Positions 59,963 to 64,000 of a DNA stretch of 64,000 nucleotides are shown in pieces. The stretch is from Arthrobacter sp. ISL-28. Lineage in GTDB: Bacteria; Actinomycetota; Actinomycetes; Actinomycetales; Micrococcaceae. The DNA is taken from contig NZ_JAGGPJ010000034.1 in NCBI RefSeq assembly GCF_018613875.1, positions 1-64,000 on the forward strand, given 5' to 3'. Every line of letters begins with the position of its first letter. Position 1 is the stretch's first letter. The notes below the pieces were generated by a model. The model had not been told where the DNA came from. It worked only from the letters and a program-made list of their open reading frames with translations, and did no database searches. The translations under genes were made by a program, and so were the position numbers.

Positions 59963-61570
59963 GTGATTCCGAACATCACCGTTGGTGACCGCATGGCCGG
60001 GCTGATGATCTACCTCGCCGGCCCGGGCCGGGCCAATGAGCACGAGGAACCACACCTTGTTGCCGGTGACTCCGCGCTTCTGGCCTGGCACGACGACAAC
60101 GAACTGAACCGGGACGCGGCCCTGGACATCGCCAACGCCCTGGACCGGGCCCGGCAGTTCTACAAGACCGAGGTCGACGGCGGCCACGTGTTCCACTGCT
60201 CACTGAGCCTGGCCGCGGAAGAAGGACAGCTCACGGACGGGCAGTGGGGTGCGATCGCGACCGACTTCATGAAGGACATGGACTTCACCGGGGACGGCGG
60301 GAAAGCCCCGGCGCGGTGGGTTGCCGTCCGTCACGGGCTGAGCAAGAACGGCAACGACCACATCCACATCGTCGCCTCCATGGTGCGTGATGACGGCACC
60401 AAATGGAACGGCTGGAAGAGCAAGTACAAGTCCCAGCAGGCCGCCCGGGCCTTGGAGAAAAAATACGGACTCAACGAACTCGGTGCCGTCCGTGCGGAGC
60501 GGGGGTACACGCCGGCGGAACAGGCGAAGGCCGCCCGCCAGGGGCTGCCTGAGGTGGAGCGCCACAGCCTCGCCCGGACGGTTCGCACCTGCGCCGCAGC
60601 AGCCACCGACGAGGCAGAGTTCGTCCGCCGCGCACGGCAGGAAGGCCTGCTCGTCCGGCCCCGTTACGCTGCCGGCCGCACCGACGTTGTGACCGGATAC
60701 TCCGTCGCGGAACGCCCCCGGAAAGGGGAGCGGGCCGTGTGGTTCGGCGGCAACTCCCTGGGCCGGGACCTCGCCCTGCCCAAACTCCGTGCTGTTTGGG
60801 AAAGCACCCCCGAAACAGCGACCGAGGCTGTCGCAGAATGGAACGCCGCGGCGCGCAACCGCCGCCCCGTGAAACCTGGCAAGGAAACCCTGCAGCCCTC
60901 TGTCGGGCTGTGGGAAAAATACGCCCATGACGTCAGCGCCTTGCGTGAGAGACTCGCTGCTACCCCGCACACCGATCACGCAGCCTGGGCCCAGGCAGCG
61001 CGCGAAACAGCGGCAGCGTTCGGTGCCTGGTCCAGGCGCATCGAACCCACCCCCGGGCCGCTGGCCGACGCCGCACGCGAGCTCGCCAAGTCCGCGCAGT
61101 TGCGCCGCTACCCGAACCGCCGCCCAGTGGGGTTGCCGTCGGCGCGGGGTGCCAGCATGATTCTGCTGGCGGCGACGTCCAAGAGCGAACGGGCCGCGTA
61201 CGCGCTGCTGTTCCGCCAGCTCGCCCAGACCGCCCGGGCCATCCACGACATGCACAAAGCCACCGACGACCTGCGCCGCGTCCGCGGCCTCTCCGCGGCC
61301 GTCATCGCCGCCAGCAAGGCCGTCGAAGCCAGCGCCGCAACCCAGACCACCACAACCCGGGCAGTGACGATGGAGAGCCTTCGTCAACAGCACCCGGAAG
61401 CCAGCGAAGAAGCCCTCCGCGCCCGGCTCATCGCCGAACGCTCCAGAGGCGGCGGCCCGCCCATCCCACCACCACTCACCACGGCAGAAAAGGTGCTGCA
61501 GCAAGCCGGAGCAACCCGGTCCGACGAACCCAACCGAAACCACCATCCGAATCCAGGCATCGAGCGATAG
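59963..61570 (+). CDS. Relaxase (MobA/VirD2-like)
   Basis: A 535-aa plasmid mobilization nuclease. The HUH metal motif is NDHIHIVASMV (H133, H135), with HVFHCSLSL before it and an early YLAGPGRANEHE segment; the catalytic Tyr is not certain. The ~350-residue C-terminal part is helical and Ala/Arg-rich, probably for DNA or coupling-protein contact. It cuts oriT and pilots the strand. GTG 59963, 7 bases after mobC. No type IV secretion genes are in the window. Confidence 0.88.
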   Translation: MIPNITVGDRMAGLMIYLAGPGRANEHEEPHLVAGDSALLAWHDDNELNRDAALDIANALDRARQFYKTEVDGGHVFHCSLSLAAEEGQLTDGQWGAIATDFMKDMDFTGDGGKAPARWVAVRHGLSKNGNDHIHIVASMVRDDGTKWNGWKSKYKSQQAARALEKKYGLNELGAVRAERGYTPAEQAKAARQGLPEVERHSLARTVRTCAAAATDEAEFVRRARQEGLLVRPRYAAGRTDVVTGYSVAERPRKGERAVWFGGNSLGRDLALPKLRAVWESTPETATEAVAEWNAAARNRRPVKPGKETLQPSVGLWEKYAHDVSALRERLAATPHTDHAAWAQAARETAAAFGAWSRRIEPTPGPLADAARELAKSAQLRRYPNRRPVGLPSARGASMILLAATSKSERAAYALLFRQLAQTARAIHDMHKATDDLRRVRGLSAAVIAASKAVEASAATQTTTTRAVTMESLRQQHPEASEEALRARLIAERSRGGGPPIPPPLTTAEKVLQQAGATRSDEPNRNHHPNPGIER

Positions 61571-61579
61571 GGGAAGAGC

Positions 61580-62338
61580 ATGAGCGAAGCAGACGGAATC
61601 GACGAAGCAGTAGACGGAGCCCTGCGCACCGGCCTCATGGTCGCCAGCCGCATCGGCGAACAGTTGGCCAGGATGCGGGCGGAAGACCAGCGCACAATCG
61701 CGGCCGCCGAGGAACACCGGGCCCGGCAACTCCAGGAACGCTTCGACGCCCAACGCGCAGCAGCCCGCGCCCAGCTGGCACCCGTTGCACGGGAGGACTG
61801 GTGGGACAAAGCCACCCCCGCAATGATCGAACGCGCCCACGAGACCGCCACCGCATGGAAGACCTACGACCCCATCGCCGCCCAGGCAGCAGAGACAATC
61901 GGCGACCAGGTCCAGTCCCGGTACGGCATCGATGTGAACAACACCGGAGCAGATGAACGGTCCGTGTCCGAAGCCCTAGCCCGCGCCCAGCAGGCCCGCT
62001 CCGAGGCCGAAAAAGAACGGACGAAAGCCTCAACAGCGCGCACCGACGAAGTGATCGCCGGCTCAGCCATGGTAGGCGCGAACAGAGAGGACCAGGCGGC
62101 CGGTCAGACGCAGGCGGAACCTGCCTACGATTCCCCAGAGCGCCGGCAACAGCTCGCCGAAAGCCTCGAAGGCAAAGGAGACCGCGAAGCGGTCAACGCC
62201 CGCCTCCTGGCTGACAAACACCAGGGAACACCGGCGACGGCGGCCGTGGCGCACAAGCCCTCCCTGGCCACGACATCAAAGATGGCCAAGCAGGTCAGCA
62301 AGGGAAAGACACTCGAACGCGGCGGACTCGAACGATAA
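61580..62338 (+). CDS. Mobilization-linked coiled-coil protein
   Basis: A 252-aa hydrophilic protein, mostly alpha-helical: RIGEQLARMRAEDQRTIAAA, EALARAQQARSEAEKERTKA, and a C-terminal region (RRQQLAESLEGKGDREAVNA) like that seen in plasmid mobilization-associated proteins. No enzyme motif. AGGGGAAGAGC before ATG 61580; 9 bases after the relaxase, so it is in the mob operon. It may be a relaxosome accessory factor. Confidence 0.65.
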   Translation: MSEADGIDEAVDGALRTGLMVASRIGEQLARMRAEDQRTIAAAEEHRARQLQERFDAQRAAARAQLAPVAREDWWDKATPAMIERAHETATAWKTYDPIAAQAAETIGDQVQSRYGIDVNNTGADERSVSEALARAQQARSEAEKERTKASTARTDEVIAGSAMVGANREDQAAGQTQAEPAYDSPERRQQLAESLEGKGDREAVNARLLADKHQGTPATAAVAHKPSLATTSKMAKQVSKGKTLERGGLER

Positions 62339-62401
62339 GTGGCGCGCCTATCGCACTGCTGCGGAGGCAGGTTCGTCCCTCTCCTCAGGAGAGGGTGCGG
62401 G

Positions 62402-62428
62402 AATTGTGCCACAGCCTGTGGCGCAATT
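62402..62428. promoter_or_regulatory. 27-bp palindrome upstream of YhcG-like nuclease
   Basis: AATTGTGCCACAG C CTGTGGCGCAATT, 12 of 13 pairs, 22 bases before the start codon of the nuclease. A second, perfect copy of the same palindrome lies inside the gene at 62750-62776. Confidence 0.7.
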
Positions 62429-62450
62429 GAGGATCGGTAGGGTGGGATGC

Positions 62451-63512
62451 ATGACGTCCTCCGAAATTGACCTGCCGGCAGACTATGTGGAGCTGCTCGA
62501 GGCGCTGAGAACACGTGTTTCAGACGCCAGGATCCAGGCCCAACGGACCGTCAACACCTTGCTGATCGAGCTCTATTGGTCTCTTGGCAGGGACATTCTG
62601 GCCCGTCAGGACAGGCAAGGGTGGGGCAGTGGGGTCATCAACCGGCTGGCCAACGATCTGCGTACATCGTTTCCGGATATGAAGGGCCTCTCCGCCAGGA
62701 ACCTGCAGTACATGACAGCAATGGTGCGCGCCTGGGGTGGCATGAGTCCAAATGTGCCACAGACTGTGGCACATTTGCCGTGGGGTCACATCAGAACGAT
62801 CCTGGACAAGGCTGCCACTGCCGAGGAGCGGAACTGGTATGCCGCCGCGGCGGTGCAGTACGGGTGGTCCCGTAACGTCCTGCTGAACATGATGATGAAC
62901 CGCTCAATGGAGCGAACCGGCGCCGCTCCCTCGAACTTCACCCGTCAGCTTGCTGCCCCGGATTCCGAGCTGGCCCAGCAAATGGCCAAAGACCCCTACA
63001 ACTTCGAGTTCCTCGGCCTTTCCGGTGAAGTCGCCGAACGCGATCTGGAGAACGCATTAACCAGCAGGATCACCGAGACACTGCGCGAACTCGGCCCTGG
63101 CTTCGCATTCGTCGGCCGACAGGTTCACTTCAACGTGGACGGCGAAGAGTACTGGGTGGATCTGCTCTTCTTCCACATTGAGCAATCCCGGTACGTCGTC
63201 ATCGAGCTCAAAACCGGCAAGTTCCAGCCGGAATACGCCGGCAAGCTCAACTTCTACGTCGCCCTCGTTGACGACATGCTCCGGCGCGACCACCACAACG
63301 AAACCATCGGCATCCTCATCTGCGGTACCAAGAACGACCGCATCGTCCGGTACAGCCTCGGACGCTCGACCTCGCCCATGGCCGTGGCCGCATACACCTA
63401 CGACAAATTACCTCCCGGGGAACAGCAGACGCTGCCCGATGAAGACCACCTCACTGCCGCGCTGGAATGGGCCGCCGACACTCAAGAGGCTGAAGGGAAG
63501 GTCGACGGCTGA
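62451..63512 (+). CDS. DUF1016 (YhcG-type) PDDEXK nuclease
   Basis: A 353-aa protein. The N-terminal DUF1016_N domain (TVNTLLIELYWSLGRDILAR, KGLSARNLQYMTAMVRAW, QTVAHLPWGHI) is followed by a PDDEXK domain with D237 (YWVDLLFF) and E252/K254 (VIELKTGKF). Such proteins occur alone or with restriction systems and are proposed to act in DNA processing or defence. ATG 62451 is placed where the family starts. It lies behind the mob operon; a palindrome in the promoter suggests specific control. Confidence 0.88.
   Translation: MTSSEIDLPADYVELLEALRTRVSDARIQAQRTVNTLLIELYWSLGRDILARQDRQGWGSGVINRLANDLRTSFPDMKGLSARNLQYMTAMVRAWGGMSPNVPQTVAHLPWGHIRTILDKAATAEERNWYAAAAVQYGWSRNVLLNMMMNRSMERTGAAPSNFTRQLAAPDSELAQQMAKDPYNFEFLGLSGEVAERDLENALTSRITETLRELGPGFAFVGRQVHFNVDGEEYWVDLLFFHIEQSRYVVIELKTGKFQPEYAGKLNFYVALVDDMLRRDHHNETIGILICGTKNDRIVRYSLGRSTSPMAVAAYTYDKLPPGEQQTLPDEDHLTAALEWAADTQEAEGKVDG
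62750..62776. repeat. Perfect 27-bp palindrome inside the nuclease gene
   Basis: AAATGTGCCACAG A CTGTGGCACATTT, 13 of 13 pairs, within the codons for NVPQTVAHL. It shares the core TGTGCCACAG-N-CTGTGGC with the promoter copy at 62402. Confidence 0.85.
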
Positions 63513-63551
63513 GCCCGGCTCTCGGATCAGCCCTTGGCAATCAATTAGGAG

Positions 63552-64000
63552 TTAGTCGGTAGGTGGTGTTCGCTGGACGATGCGGTACACCGTGCTTCGG
63601 GCGACCTTGAAGATGTCGGCGATCTCGACAGTCGTGTGTTGCCCTCCCTTGTAGAGGGCTACCACGAGGGCTTCCTGGTTCTTGCTGAGTTTGGGCTGTT
63701 TGCCGCGCAGGCGGCCTCTGGCTTTGGCGAGCTGCATGCCTTCGCGAGTTCGCGCGCGGATGAGGTCCGCTTCGAATTCTGCCACCATCGCAAGGACGTT
63801 GAAGAGCAGCCGGCCGACCGGATCCAGGGGGTCGTGGATGGATCCGCCGATGCTGAGCTTCACTTCACGCCGGGTGAGGTCCTCGACGATGTCCCTAGCG
63901 TCGGGGAGTGACCTGGCGAGACGGTCGAGCTTGGTGACGACCAAGGTGTCTCCTGCCCGGACCGCGGCCATAGCTTCCCGAAGCCCCGGCCTGTCGCGGC
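63552..64000 (-). CDS. Serine recombinase (partial at window edge)
   Basis: The reading is open to the right edge; the visible 148 residues run from RDRPGLREAM through VRAGDTLVVTKLDRLARSLP, the long E helix (RLLFNVLAMVAEFEADLIRA) and a C-terminal HTH (TTVEIADIFKVARSTVYRIV). The N-terminal catalytic Ser region lies beyond 64000. It is a resolvase of the Tn3/ParA type, different from the one at 15113. It could belong to plasmid multimer resolution or a neighbouring transposon. Confidence 0.88.
   Translation of the reverse strand, partial: RDRPGLREAMAAVRAGDTLVVTKLDRLARSLPDARDIVEDLTRREVKLSIGGSIHDPLDPVGRLLFNVLAMVAEFEADLIRARTREGMQLAKARGRLRGKQPKLSKNQEALVVALYKGGQHTTVEIADIFKVARSTVYRIVQRTPPTD

Noticed and set aside
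60200..61840. Long minus-strand reading opposite the relaxase
   Set aside because: GC-rich codon bias leaves the opposite strand open; Gly/Val/Phe-rich product with no family and no ribosome binding site. The relaxase on the plus strand is certain.
1..64000. CRISPR arrays, rRNA or tRNA genes
   Set aside because: No evenly spaced short repeats with unique spacers, no rRNA signatures and no cloverleaf with CCA-type ends were seen. The leader repeats are too long and too far apart for CRISPR.

Overview
The window looks like accessory DNA, most likely a large mobilizable plasmid, from a high-GC actinobacterium close to Arthrobacter/Paenarthrobacter (Micrococcaceae). This is inferred from the GC-rich codon use, the Lsr2, MobC/relaxase, NrdH/SSB and HTH genes, the DprA-like and DUF4192 genes, the actinobacterial-type integrases, and the number of IS elements. 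I see no rRNA, tRNA or CRISPR array.

Layout. From 0 to 7.4 kb and again from 15.8 to 19.0 kb there are two versions of one plasmid module: a repeated structured leader, a dprA-like gene, another leader, a DUF4192 gene, and a ~50-aa acidic protein gene. The second version is nearly complete, though its dprA has a one-base frameshift. The first is rearranged, and its dprA is split by a 2.2-kb element holding a GAF-ANTAR gene and a wrecked integrase. Between and after the two versions lie three different IS110 transposases, a resolvase and chromosomal-type cargo (HxlR/VOC, epoxide hydrolase, TetR/oxidoreductase). From 21 to 34 kb there are a SulP transporter with a divergent MerR regulator, an IS3 element, a phosphotransferase with a hairpin leader, several small hypothetical and membrane proteins, a secreted cutinase-like lipase, lsr2 and an SRAP-domain protein.

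Positions 34768-52209 form one 17.4-kb unit bounded by Tn402/Tn5053-type ends and flanked by a perfect 5-bp duplication (GCCTG). It carries no transposition genes. Its cargo is a sugar-use cluster (ABC importer, GH36-like and GH32 enzymes, Gfo/Idh oxidoreductase, LacI regulator, aldo/keto reductase; raffinose-type sugars are a reasonable guess) and a defence-like island (methyltransferase-like protein plus two overlapping DUF262 genes). Removing it would join the SRAP region directly to nrdH-ssb.

From 52.2 to 64 kb is the plasmid backbone: nrdH, ssb, a ParB/RHH-like gene, an HTH gene interrupted by a 3.6-kb Tn554-like element that carries its own homologue of the interrupted gene, then an oriT candidate, mobC, a relaxase, a DUF1016 (YhcG-type) PDDEXK nuclease whose gene has two copies of a 27-bp palindrome, and a serine recombinase running off the right edge.

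The strongest unexplained signal is the ~205-bp leader: five copies (three with an intact or nearly intact gene behind them, two ending just past the element), closed by a perfect inverted repeat, with internal stems whose two arms change together. It looks like a structured RNA in front of dprA-like and DUF4192 genes.
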